Positions 10,040-17,975 of a DNA stretch of 64,000 nucleotides are shown here, piece by piece. Position 1 is the first letter of the stretch. Each line of letters starts with the position of its first letter. Location: positions 502,841-566,840 of the forward strand of contig NZ_JBHSYO010000004.1 in the NCBI RefSeq assembly GCF_042662685.1, written 5' to 3'. Source of the stretch: Pseudobowmanella zhangzhouensis. GTDB taxonomy: Bacteria; Pseudomonadota; Gammaproteobacteria; Enterobacterales; Alteromonadaceae. A program made the position numbers and the translations under genes. The notes under the pieces were generated by a model. The model did not search any database. It was not told where the DNA came from and was given only the letters and a program-made list of their open reading frames with translations.

Positions 10040-12616
10040 TTATTGTTTAACCACTGTGGTGTCTGTCACAACAATCGTTGCCTGACCTGCATTAGTTGAC
10101 TGCATAAAGCCAGCTGTTTGCTTCTGCATTTCTGCCGTTGCAGCAAGGCTCGGACCCGGATCCAGAATCGAACTGTGAGTACCTTCCAGGAAGCGCACAA
10201 TACCGCTACCTGGTGTTGTAGTACTAACTGACGACAAACCAATTAACGCTGCCAGAGGCTCTGTACCAGCAAGTGGAATGCTGCCTTGATTCGGAATAAC
10301 CTGATCGGACTTCCAGGTGCCACCATCATTGTCATCATTGCCGCCGACTACTTCGATCAAATGTACCGGCGTTTCTGTGGCGGCTAACATGCCAGCATAG
10401 TTGTTCGGGTCACCTGCATCAGTAACAGTCTGAGCTGCGAACGAGAAGCTTTGGAACACTGCACTAATTTCAGCCTGCTCTGCCGCACTTAAGCTATTAA
10501 AGAATAGTGGGAAGAACACTGAAATCGCTTGCTCCTGATTAGCAATGCCATTGGCTTGCATATAAGCACCCAGTGCCGCACGGAAATCAGCGCTTTGTGC
10601 AGCCACCAGTGAGCCTTTGACTAAGTTACCAAACGCACCTGAATCAAACAGGAAAGCCGCTACGCTGCCACCTGGCATTGCCAGAGTGGTCGCTTTCATT
10701 GCGTACAATCCGTCGAACACTCCCAGCGTTTCACCCATTGTGGTGTTAGCAAGGGCAACTGCACTGGTACCCGTAATCGCACCAAGTGAGTGACCAACAA
10801 AATACACGTTGTTAGCATCCAGCATGGTTCCACCTGTACTGCCATCATCAACGTTATGGATACCTAAACGCAGACCCAGAATATCAGAGATACTCTGACG
10901 CACGTTATCACGTGTTGTCAGCAGACTGGCTAAGTTCATATAGTCAGTGGCAGACATGGTAGACGCGTTAATTTCACGCTCAACACCATTGGTATCTGTT
11001 GCTACCACGCCACGTGCACCGTGCAATGGATGGTCGATAGCAATCGTGGCGAAACCAGCAAGACTCAATGCGCCGGTAATGGCCAGCATATCTTCTTTCT
11101 TGGACGTAATACCATGTTGCAGAATCACGACAGGCCAGCCAGTCGCAGGCATTGTGGTTGGTGCCTGATTGTATAACGACAGGAATGCAGTATCTGGCAC
11201 AGTGATTTGTACCGGAATATTGTCAACAGTCGTTGCTGCTGGGATTGGCGCAAAACGCGTCAGGTTACGTGGATCATCGATACCAACTGCAGCCAGATTC
11301 AAGTCAAACAACTGCCCATCACTGGCTAATTGACATAAATTATTGTTAGCCCCTACCGCACCTGCAGCAATTAAACCGCCAACAGCTTCTGCACCCATCG
11401 CTTGCAGTTGTGCACCGCTGGTACAGGCGCTGCGCCACCAGTCACCTAATGGATTTTCTTTACTCAGGTAATATGGCAGGTTGATAGAGCCAGCACGCAT
11501 CTGTGCAGCACAGTGTGGCATTACACCTGATGCAGCAGCAATAACCTGTGCATTACCAGTGCCAAATGCTGCCTGGAATTGAGCAGCATTACAGCCAGTG
11601 ATGCCGATAGCCGCCAAACCTTGAATTTGTTCGGTTGTAATAATGCCTTGCGCCGCAAATGCAGTGAACACATCCGGCACTACATAATCAGTCACGGCAA
11701 CTTCCGGCAGATATTCTCGGGCAGCCAGATAAGCTTGTGTTGGGCTGCCTGTTGCGGCGTAAGCTTGACCAAATGCTTGTGCATAAGGCGCAACATTCAA
11801 TGACTTAACTGTGCTTAATACGGTACCGGCAGATTGCGTGGTGAAGTAAGCTGCGTAAGAAACATCATCGCGAGACAAGCCTTTGCCGTCGAGCAATGTT
11901 ACAAAGAAATCAACAATTTGCTGAAGTTGCTTTTGCGCATCTGAACCCAATGGATAAGCAGTAGGATCCTGTTTTACCAATTCCCAGGTCGTAGAACCTA
12001 CGACATCACGGCCCAAAGAGTCTTTCAGGTCGGTGGTAACAACAATTACATATCCCTGACCCGGCTTAAGAGGCTTGAGTGGTACAATGCTCATAGTGTT
12101 GGCAGACGATTTCTGCGTAACGAAGTCTACGCCAAACTGCAACTCGTCATGCAGCAAACAAGGCAAGCCCGGAGCCTGAACCTCAGCAGCAATAGCCTGA
12201 CAAATGGCCTCATCGCTCTCCAGTACTTGCTCTGCTTCATAAATGCGGATTGAACCAGGTGCTGCGGCTGTTACGGCATCAATTTCAACACCAGCAGCAA
12301 CAGTAAAGCGCATAGAAAATGGATGTTGAGTCGACCAGCCATCCAGTGCACCCAGAGCATATTGCGGGTCTGCTGGGTCTACGACTTCATCGGCCAGAAT
12401 ATTCAGTGTGAAGTCAAAAAGGTTGCCCTTTGGGATCACCAGCAGATCATTTGGAATATTCAGGTCACTGTTTGACGGGTCAAACACTACGCGCGTAAAC
12501 GGCACCGCTTCTGATGCTGATGCCTCTTTTTGTTTGTCCGCCAGTGTTTCACCGCCACCACAACCGGTTAATCCTAAAACCGCTGCTATGGTGGAGCTTA
12601 AGATCAGTTTTTTCAT
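10040..12616 (-). CDS. VolA/Pla-1-type surface lipase/lysophospholipase lipoprotein
   Basis: The 858-residue protein starts with a lipoprotein signal peptide (lipobox LTGC then GGG). An N-terminal domain resembling the bacterial virulence-factor lipase N-terminal family (FDPSNSDLNIPNDLL near residue 45) follows. The alpha/beta hydrolase domain has an oxyanion-side segment (WPVVILQHG) and the nucleophile elbow GHSLGA near residue 607. Vibrio VolA and Aeromonas Pla-1 are surface lipases that release fatty acids from lysophospholipid. The protein is unusually Ala/Gly rich. The GGG after the Cys fits export to the outer-membrane surface. Substrate range is inferred from the family. Confidence 0.88.
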   Translation of the reverse strand: MKKLILSSTIAAVLGLTGCGGGETLADKQKEASASEAVPFTRVVFDPSNSDLNIPNDLLVIPKGNLFDFTLNILADEVVDPADPQYALGALDGWSTQHPFSMRFTVAAGVEIDAVTAAAPGSIRIYEAEQVLESDEAICQAIAAEVQAPGLPCLLHDELQFGVDFVTQKSSANTMSIVPLKPLKPGQGYVIVVTTDLKDSLGRDVVGSTTWELVKQDPTAYPLGSDAQKQLQQIVDFFVTLLDGKGLSRDDVSYAAYFTTQSAGTVLSTVKSLNVAPYAQAFGQAYAATGSPTQAYLAAREYLPEVAVTDYVVPDVFTAFAAQGIITTEQIQGLAAIGITGCNAAQFQAAFGTGNAQVIAAASGVMPHCAAQMRAGSINLPYYLSKENPLGDWWRSACTSGAQLQAMGAEAVGGLIAAGAVGANNNLCQLASDGQLFDLNLAAVGIDDPRNLTRFAPIPAATTVDNIPVQITVPDTAFLSLYNQAPTTMPATGWPVVILQHGITSKKEDMLAITGALSLAGFATIAIDHPLHGARGVVATDTNGVEREINASTMSATDYMNLASLLTTRDNVRQSISDILGLRLGIHNVDDGSTGGTMLDANNVYFVGHSLGAITGTSAVALANTTMGETLGVFDGLYAMKATTLAMPGGSVAAFLFDSGAFGNLVKGSLVAAQSADFRAALGAYMQANGIANQEQAISVFFPLFFNSLSAAEQAEISAVFQSFSFAAQTVTDAGDPNNYAGMLAATETPVHLIEVVGGNDDNDGGTWKSDQVIPNQGSIPLAGTEPLAALIGLSSVSTTTPGSGIVRFLEGTHSSILDPGPSLAATAEMQKQTAGFMQSTNAGQATIVVTDTTVVKQ

Positions 12617-12693
12617 TATGACTCCCAGGATCCTTTTTATAATTATCAGCCGTCATGACCATCACAGTGTATTGTTCCTGTATGGCACTGTAC

Positions 12694-12703
12694 GTACATG
12701 TAC
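12694..12703. promoter_or_regulatory. Perfect palindrome GTACATGTAC in the lipase/yciK intergenic region
   Basis: It lies about 80 nt upstream of the lipase start, inside a longer TGTACGTACATGTACGA run. It could be a repressor operator, but no known consensus was matched. Confidence 0.25.
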
Positions 12704-12854
12704 GACCAGTTGACATTGGTGCCATCTTATTGAGTTTGAAAAATTTTTGCAAAGGTTTGTTAACTGTTTGTAAGACTTATTAACAACATAAATTTTTCCC
12801 TGCTACTACAAGGCTTTTGGTAGAATCCGCCTTTCGGTTTTTTACAGAATTAAA

Positions 12855-13595
12855 ATGACTATGTATCCGCAAATTCAGCCAGACGCGCTAATAAATAAAA
12901 TTATCCTGATCACCGGTGCGGGTGACGGAATTGGTCGAGCAGCAGCAGTGCATGCAGCGGCGCATGGCGCCACAGTTATTCTGTTGGGTAAAACAGTTAA
13001 AAAGCTTGAAGCTGTGTATGACGAGATCGTCGCTGCAGGACATCCGGAGCCTGCCATCGTGCCGATGGACTTACAAGGAGCTACGCTAACCCATTATCAG
13101 GGCTTAAATGCCACTATTATGGATCAGTTTGGGCGTTTAGATGGCCTACTGCTCAATGCCGGTATTTTAGGTAAATTGCGCCCGTTTGAAGACATCCCTC
13201 AGGAAGAATGGGCGAATGTAATGCAGGTAAACGTCACCAGTAACTTTTTGATGGTGCAAGCCTTACTACCAGCACTTGAAGCATCAGCTGCGGCTTCAGT
13301 GGTATTCACCACGTCCAGCGTCGGGCGCAAAGGGCGCGCTTTTTGGGGAAGCTACGCCGTGTCTAAATTCGCCGTGGAAGGCCTGATGCAAACACTGGCG
13401 GACGAATTCTCCAATTCCACTATGCGTTTTAATGCAATTAATCCGGGTGCGACACGCACAGCCATGCGCTCCAAAGCCTACCCGGCTGAGAATGCTGAGA
13501 AGTTACCTACCGCCGACGAGATTATGCCGCTGTACCTTTATCTGCTAAGTGACATCAGTAAAGACCAGAACGGCCAGTCACTGAACGCGCAGTAA
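12855..13595 (+). CDS. yciK: YciK-family short-chain dehydrogenase
   Basis: This is a 246-residue classical SDR. The Rossmann motif TGAGDGIG is near residue 20, the NAG motif (LLNAGILG) near 99, and the catalytic Ser (TTSSVGRKG) and YxxxK (YAVSK) near 150-171. YciK proteins are NAD(P)-dependent oxidoreductases of unknown physiological substrate. Length equals the E. coli protein (~252). In enterics yciK lies in a btuR-yciK-sohB-topA neighbourhood; here sohB and topA are also close, which supports orthology. Confidence 0.88.
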   Translation: MTMYPQIQPDALINKIILITGAGDGIGRAAAVHAAAHGATVILLGKTVKKLEAVYDEIVAAGHPEPAIVPMDLQGATLTHYQGLNATIMDQFGRLDGLLLNAGILGKLRPFEDIPQEEWANVMQVNVTSNFLMVQALLPALEASAAASVVFTTSSVGRKGRAFWGSYAVSKFAVEGLMQTLADEFSNSTMRFNAINPGATRTAMRSKAYPAENAEKLPTADEIMPLYLYLLSDISKDQNGQSLNAQ

Positions 13596-13629
13596 AGCGG
13601 ATCTGGTGGTCTACCTTTACCACAGGAAA

Positions 13630-14088
13630 TTAATGCTTAGTGGCCTTCTGCAAACTAAGCATCTGATCATGGCAGGATTGCATTAGCTCCCTGCCTTTTT
13701 GCAGCGCTGCTTCACAGGCAACCGATTGACCCTGGGCGATAACTTCATCAAATTTTTCCAGGGTTTTATCTTCCACCTCTTCCAGCTGGCTTACCCAGGT
13801 ATGCTGTTCGTCAGACGCAATTTTCGCCAGAATCGTGGTATGCCAATGGCGCGCCTCGAGCGCGAAATTACTTCCCGTATCCAGAGCCTTGAAATCCCCT
13901 GTCTCCGCTTTGGCGTATGGGGTCAATAACTGTTTAACCATCTCACGACGGGAAATCATCCGGTCAAAATAAGGCTGGGTTTGACTGTCTGCGACCTTCT
14001 CTTTCGCTTCCCGATAAAAGTCGATGCCGCTGTTTAATACATGTACCAAAGACGAGACGGCTTCAATATTGTAGTGAGCGGAACTCAT
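13630..14088 (-). CDS. PA2169/DUF2383 family four-helix-bundle protein
   Basis: This is a 152-residue all-helical protein of the ferritin-like DUF2383 type found in proteobacteria. Characteristic features are the NIEAVSSLVHVLNSGIDFYREA opening, RREMVKQLLTPY, the central EARHWHTTILAKI segment and the EEVEDKTLEKFDEVI helix. The function is unknown in the family. A strong GGAG-like sequence (AAAAGGAG) lies just upstream of the ATG. It converges with yciK, with only 34 nt between the stops and no clear terminator. Confidence 0.8.
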   Translation of the reverse strand: MSSAHYNIEAVSSLVHVLNSGIDFYREAKEKVADSQTQPYFDRMISRREMVKQLLTPYAKAETGDFKALDTGSNFALEARHWHTTILAKIASDEQHTWVSQLEEVEDKTLEKFDEVIAQGQSVACEAALQKGRELMQSCHDQMLSLQKATKH

Positions 14089-14245
14089 ATTTTTCTCCTT
14101 TTAAAGAAATTGACCCAATCTGAGACGCAAACCCCATTCCATAATTTTTTTCATTTAATTACAGATAGTTATGAACATTTAGTACAAACTGCCATGTCAT
14201 AATTACAATAGATTGGAAATATTTTAGGGATAACACCCCCACAAA

Positions 14246-14260
14246 TGAGAGTAATTATCA
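14246..14260 (+). promoter_or_regulatory. Fur-box-like operator upstream of the PepSY protein gene
   Basis: TGAGAGTAATTATCA fits the 7-1-7 Fur motif TGATAAT-N-ATTATCA with a perfect right half and two mismatches in the left half. It lies 68 nt before the start codon. Confidence 0.5.
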
Positions 14261-14327
14261 TTTGCATAAGGTAAGAGTGAAACGGTAAGCTGTGCTTCCT
14301 TAAATTATTATTAGGAACTCACTAAAT

Positions 14328-14867
14328 ATGTCGCGAAAAACCTTGGTCGCATTACACCTGTACCTAGCAGCTTTTTTTGCCCCAATTTTGCTGATTATGG
14401 CAATTTCAGGTGGTTTGTATTTGTTGGGTATCAAAGGCAACGTTACATCCGGTGACCCAGTGCAACTTAACAATATCCAACTTGCGAACGATGAACATCT
14501 GCGCGAACAGCAAATTCGCGATGTCTTCATGCAGGTGGGCCTGGATGCGGATTTTGAATATCTTAAGGGCGCAGGCACACGTTGGCAAACACGGCCGACC
14601 AGCCGCGATCATTTCATCATTGAACAACAAGGGAATGATTTACTGATTACGCCACGCAGCCCGGACTTAATTGCGTCCATCGTTGAATTGCATAAAGGCC
14701 ATGGGCCGGGACTCTTCCGGATTTTGCAACAGCTATTGGCTTTGGGATTAGTGATTGTATTGCTGACCGGCCTATGGCTTGGGTTAAAGATGGCGAGTAT
14801 GAAAAATCAAACCCTGAGCTTTACGGCTGCGGGCATTCTGCTTTTCGTATTATTCGCGGCGATTTAA
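14328..14867 (+). CDS. PepSY-associated transmembrane protein
   Basis: This 179-residue protein has the layout of short PepSY-TM proteins: an N-terminal membrane helix (ALHLYLAAFFAPILLIMAISG, residues 8-28), a periplasmic PepSY-like domain (~35-130) with an ELHKGHG motif, a second helix after RILQQLLALGLVIVLLTG (~135-153) and a third short helix at the C terminus. Such proteins often accompany iron uptake or ferric reduction. The Fur-like site upstream agrees with iron control. It overlaps the convergent ATP-grasp gene by 4 nt at the stop codons. Confidence 0.75.
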   Translation: MSRKTLVALHLYLAAFFAPILLIMAISGGLYLLGIKGNVTSGDPVQLNNIQLANDEHLREQQIRDVFMQVGLDADFEYLKGAGTRWQTRPTSRDHFIIEQQGNDLLITPRSPDLIASIVELHKGHGPGLFRILQQLLALGLVIVLLTGLWLGLKMASMKNQTLSFTAAGILLFVLFAAI

Positions 14868-15919
14868 TTAGCATTAACATCCAATAGCTGTTTAAGCGAC
14901 TTACCAAAATTTCTGGCGGTCACCTTGTCTGGTTCGAGGTTGAGCTCAATCACCAGGGGGCCATCAGCGGTAATAGCGATATCCAGCCCTGTAAATTTCA
15001 TTTCCGGAAAGGCAAGTAAAGCGCGCTTAGCGAGGCTCATGGATTCGTGCCAAAATGGAATCTCTGTGCCTGACAGTTTGATGCCACTATCAGGATGGGT
15101 TTGATATACAACAGGCACAATATCACAACTCATCGCTTGATCTATTATACCTGTGTCCTGCACTACTCTGGCGATGAAGCCACCTTGGGAGGCGTTATCG
15201 ACCAAACTACCAGCCCGACCAATTCTTACAATTGTTCCCACTATTTGCGGTATGTTATTGACTAACTTAACCCATACACGCAACGTATTTACAGAGTCAG
15301 GATTAAGGCGCGCCATTTGAGAATGTTGTTCTACATACTCTTCCAGAACCAGGCCGTCTTGGGGCACAGTTAATTGCGAGAACCATACGTCAAACGCTGA
15401 AAAAGTATTAAGTTTCACGTCTTTGATTTGTAACTGATGGTTCACCTCGAGCGGAATAATTACAGACATGCCATGTCCTCCCCACCCCTCAACTAATTTG
15501 AATACAATTCGCTGTCCATTATGTGCTGAAAGCAGTTTATGCAGTGTCTGACGATTGTTGAGCGTCTGTCCATTGTGTTCAATTCCTCGTGAGGGGTGAA
15601 AAAAACCAATGAAAGGTGCGACAGGAATACCGTTGAGTTGCAATACGGCTTTTTCCACGACTTTATGCTGGGAAATTTTACGATATGCAGGTGGGTTCAA
15701 CTCCGCGAGCAAGGTCTTGTAGCCTCGCGAGTCCGAATATGACAATTTATCGTGCCAATTTAGCTGAGGTTGCCAAATTTGAGCCTCAAAATAATAGCGT
15801 GGTCCTACGCCTCTGAAGCAATACAGAACTATGTTTTCCAGCAACATCCGCAAAATACTTACGTTATATTGGTGGTTAATTTGCTTCGCAAACTTCCACC
15901 ACTGTCGCAGTGAATACAT
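14864..15919 (-). CDS. Sugar-transfer-associated ATP-grasp family protein
   Basis: The ~351-residue protein resembles the ATPgrasp_ST family, carboxylate-amine/thiol-type ligases often found near glycan or exopolysaccharide genes. Visible ATP-grasp features are the lysine segment RIVFKLVEGWGGHGM, LVLEEYVEQHSQMARLNP, the SVNTLRVWVKL motif and the C-terminal metal-binding ...IELNLEPDKVTARN. I placed the start at ATG 15919: it follows the upstream methyltransferase stop by one base (TGACATG) and has GGAG 6 nt before it. The longer 378-residue reading would overlap that gene. The two genes are therefore translationally coupled. The substrate is unknown. Confidence 0.75.
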   Translation of the reverse strand: MYSLRQWWKFAKQINHQYNVSILRMLLENIVLYCFRGVGPRYYFEAQIWQPQLNWHDKLSYSDSRGYKTLLAELNPPAYRKISQHKVVEKAVLQLNGIPVAPFIGFFHPSRGIEHNGQTLNNRQTLHKLLSAHNGQRIVFKLVEGWGGHGMSVIIPLEVNHQLQIKDVKLNTFSAFDVWFSQLTVPQDGLVLEEYVEQHSQMARLNPDSVNTLRVWVKLVNNIPQIVGTIVRIGRAGSLVDNASQGGFIARVVQDTGIIDQAMSCDIVPVVYQTHPDSGIKLSGTEIPFWHESMSLAKRALLAFPEMKFTGLDIAITADGPLVIELNLEPDKVTARNFGKSLKQLLDVNAN

Positions 15920-15920
15920 G

Positions 15921-16673
15921 TCAGTCTCCGGCCAGACCGAATTTAATATATGCCAACTGCCAGCGCAGATAAAAATGTTCCCCCTTTTTACGTGGCACAA
16001 GATATCGATGAATACCTTGTTTTATTCGCTCATCGTTAGCCAAATCGAGCCCAAATAAACCGCGACAAAAGTCGAGCATATTTTTCTCAGATCTAAACTT
16101 CCAGTCAAAATCAATCACTTCGTTCGCCTGGCATTTCAGCCCCTTCTCCTGAGCGATTTGCAGCGTTTGAGAAGACAGAAAAACGCCGTGGTGTCCCATA
16201 CTGTTGTGCTGATCAACGAAGGTATTTAAAAACTCAGCGATGTTCGAGCCTTCAACAACATCCGCGACGAGGAATTGTCCATCGTTACGCAACACCCTTG
16301 TTACCTCAGAAAAAAATTGCGCAACATCAACCACATGATGAAGTGCAGCAAGACAAATAAATACCCCAGCAGTATCGCTTTCTAAAGGGATTGACTCAAA
16401 GTCCCCCATAAATGTCTTATGACTTTGTTCTGGTTTTAATTGGTCAAAAAACGATTGGCAGGTTTCGCCCTGAATAAGCTGGACAGACTCTGGAAGGTAT
16501 TGCTGCAGATAGCCGCCACCAGACGGAAAGTCGACTAGCACCTCACCATCACTAAGGTCTAGCAAACGAACAGCATTGAGAAACTCTTCATCTCTGGCGG
16601 TAGGCTCGAGGGCCATTGCATCATGATAGGCATTCCCGCGCAGGGAAAAGATTTCCTGGTAAGTGTCGTACAT
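15921..16673 (-). CDS. Class I SAM-dependent methyltransferase
   Basis: The ~250-residue protein has a Rossmann-type methyltransferase core: motif I VDFPSGGGYLQQYL (a G-rich variant), an acidic segment, and the FICLAALHHVVD / VTRVLRNDGQFLVADV pattern of motifs IV-VI shared with UbiE/Methyltransf_11 enzymes. A 90-residue C-terminal helical extension follows. The ATG at 16673 is chosen because GGAGGG lies 7 nt upstream; a TTG six codons earlier also exists. It is the first gene of a two-gene unit with the ATP-grasp gene. The substrate is unknown; tailoring of a cell-surface or secreted small molecule is only a guess. Confidence 0.75.
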   Translation of the reverse strand: MYDTYQEIFSLRGNAYHDAMALEPTARDEEFLNAVRLLDLSDGEVLVDFPSGGGYLQQYLPESVQLIQGETCQSFFDQLKPEQSHKTFMGDFESIPLESDTAGVFICLAALHHVVDVAQFFSEVTRVLRNDGQFLVADVVEGSNIAEFLNTFVDQHNSMGHHGVFLSSQTLQIAQEKGLKCQANEVIDFDWKFRSEKNMLDFCRGLFGLDLANDERIKQGIHRYLVPRKKGEHFYLRWQLAYIKFGLAGD

Positions 16674-16710
16674 CTTCCGTCCCTCCGACAATCAGGCGAT
16701 AAATTACCAC

Positions 16711-16738
16711 AAAAAACGGGGCATCTGCCCCGTTTTTT
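16711..16738 (-). terminator. Terminator after dnaJ
   Basis: AAAAAACGGGGCATCTGCCC with its matching arm ends in six T residues on the minus strand, 9 nt past the dnaJ stop. Confidence 0.9.
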
Positions 16739-16746
16739 GCTTTGAT

Positions 16747-17883
16747 TTATTTCGCTAAATCGTCGAAGAACTTCTTCACACCGTCGAAGAAACCTTTTTC
16801 CTTTGGACGGTATTTGGCACTTTCTTCCCCGGTGCCCATGGACTTATCCAGCTCTTCCAGTAACTCTTTTTGACGTGCAGTCAGGTTAACAGGTGTTTCC
16901 ACCACCACCTTACACATCAGATCACCGGTAACACCGCTACGTACTGATTTAACCCCTTTACCACGCAAACGGAACATCTTACCGGTTTGCGTTTCGGCGT
17001 TAATTTTCAGCTTAACTTTGCCATCCAGTGTGGGTACTTCGATATCACCACCGAGCGCAGCACGGGTAAAGCTGAGCGGCACTTCGCAATACAGGTTGTT
17101 GCCATCGCGCACAAAGATTGGGTGATCTTTGATATGCACCTGCACATACAAATCGCCGGCCGGAGCGCCCATTTCACCCGCTTCGCCTTCGCCGCTTAAG
17201 CGAATGCGATCACCGGTATCCACACCAGCCGGAATTTTCACCGACAGGGTTTTGGTTTTTTCTACGCGGCCCTGGCCATGACATTTACGACATGGATCAC
17301 TAACGATTTTGCCTTTACCCGAACAGGTAGGACAGGTTTGCTGTACCGCGAAAAAGCCCTGGCGCATTTGCACCTGACCATTACCATGACAGGTAGGACA
17401 GGTAGTCGGCGATGTCCCTTTCTTGGCGCCGGAGCCGTGACATTCATCACAGTTTTGCAGCGTGGGCACACGGATTTCAACTTCTTTTCCACGTACCGCC
17501 TCTTCCAGGCTCAGTTCCAGGTTGTAACGTAAGTCTGCACCACGGCGCGCTCGAGGGCCGCCGCGTCCACGGCCACCGCCGAAGATATCACCGAATACGT
17601 CACCAAAAATATCTCCAAAATCCGCGCCACCACCGAAACCGGCACCGCCACGATTTGGATCCACGCCGGCATGACCATACTGATCATAGGCCGCACGCTT
17701 TTGCGAGTCAGTCAGCACTTCATAGGCTTCCTGAACCTCTTTAAATTTCTCTTCAAGTTCCTTGTCGCCTTTGGTGCGATCAGGGTGATACTTCATCGCC
17801 AGGCGTTTGTATGCCTTTTTGATGTCGCGCTCTTCGGCATCTTTTGCGACACCCAGCACTTCATAATAATCGCGCTTCGACAT
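16747..17883 (-). CDS. dnaJ: Chaperone DnaJ (Hsp40)
   Basis: This is the DnaK co-chaperone. The 378 residues hold the J domain with the HPD motif (YHPDRTKG, residues ~32-40), a Gly/Phe/Arg-rich linker (~75-115) and four CxxCxGxG zinc repeats (CDECHGSG, CPTCHGNG, CPTCSGKG, CRKCHGQG, residues ~142-210), followed by the two beta-rich substrate domains. The start is MSKRDYYEVLG at 17883; a GTG four codons upstream overlaps the GAGGTG ribosome-binding sequence and is rejected. It is last in grpE-dnaK-dnaJ. Confidence 0.97.
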   Translation of the reverse strand: MSKRDYYEVLGVAKDAEERDIKKAYKRLAMKYHPDRTKGDKELEEKFKEVQEAYEVLTDSQKRAAYDQYGHAGVDPNRGGAGFGGGADFGDIFGDVFGDIFGGGRGRGGPRARRGADLRYNLELSLEEAVRGKEVEIRVPTLQNCDECHGSGAKKGTSPTTCPTCHGNGQVQMRQGFFAVQQTCPTCSGKGKIVSDPCRKCHGQGRVEKTKTLSVKIPAGVDTGDRIRLSGEGEAGEMGAPAGDLYVQVHIKDHPIFVRDGNNLYCEVPLSFTRAALGGDIEVPTLDGKVKLKINAETQTGKMFRLRGKGVKSVRSGVTGDLMCKVVVETPVNLTARQKELLEELDKSMGTGEESAKYRPKEKGFFDGVKKFFDDLAK

Positions 17884-17920
17884 ATTGAAGGGCACCTCTT
17901 TTTTGCGTCTTCAGATACAA

Positions 17921-17957
17921 ATAAGTGGGATCGAAGCGACGCCCCTATCCCACTTAT
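17921..17957 (-). other. Perfect hairpin in the dnaK-dnaJ intergenic region
   Basis: ATAAGTGGGAT and ATCCCACTTAT form an 11-bp perfect stem with a 15-nt loop, between the dnaK stop and the dnaJ ribosome-binding site. No U-run follows, so it looks more like an attenuating or mRNA-stabilising structure than a full terminator. Confidence 0.7.
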
Positions 17958-17975
17958 GTTCGTTACGACTGACGA

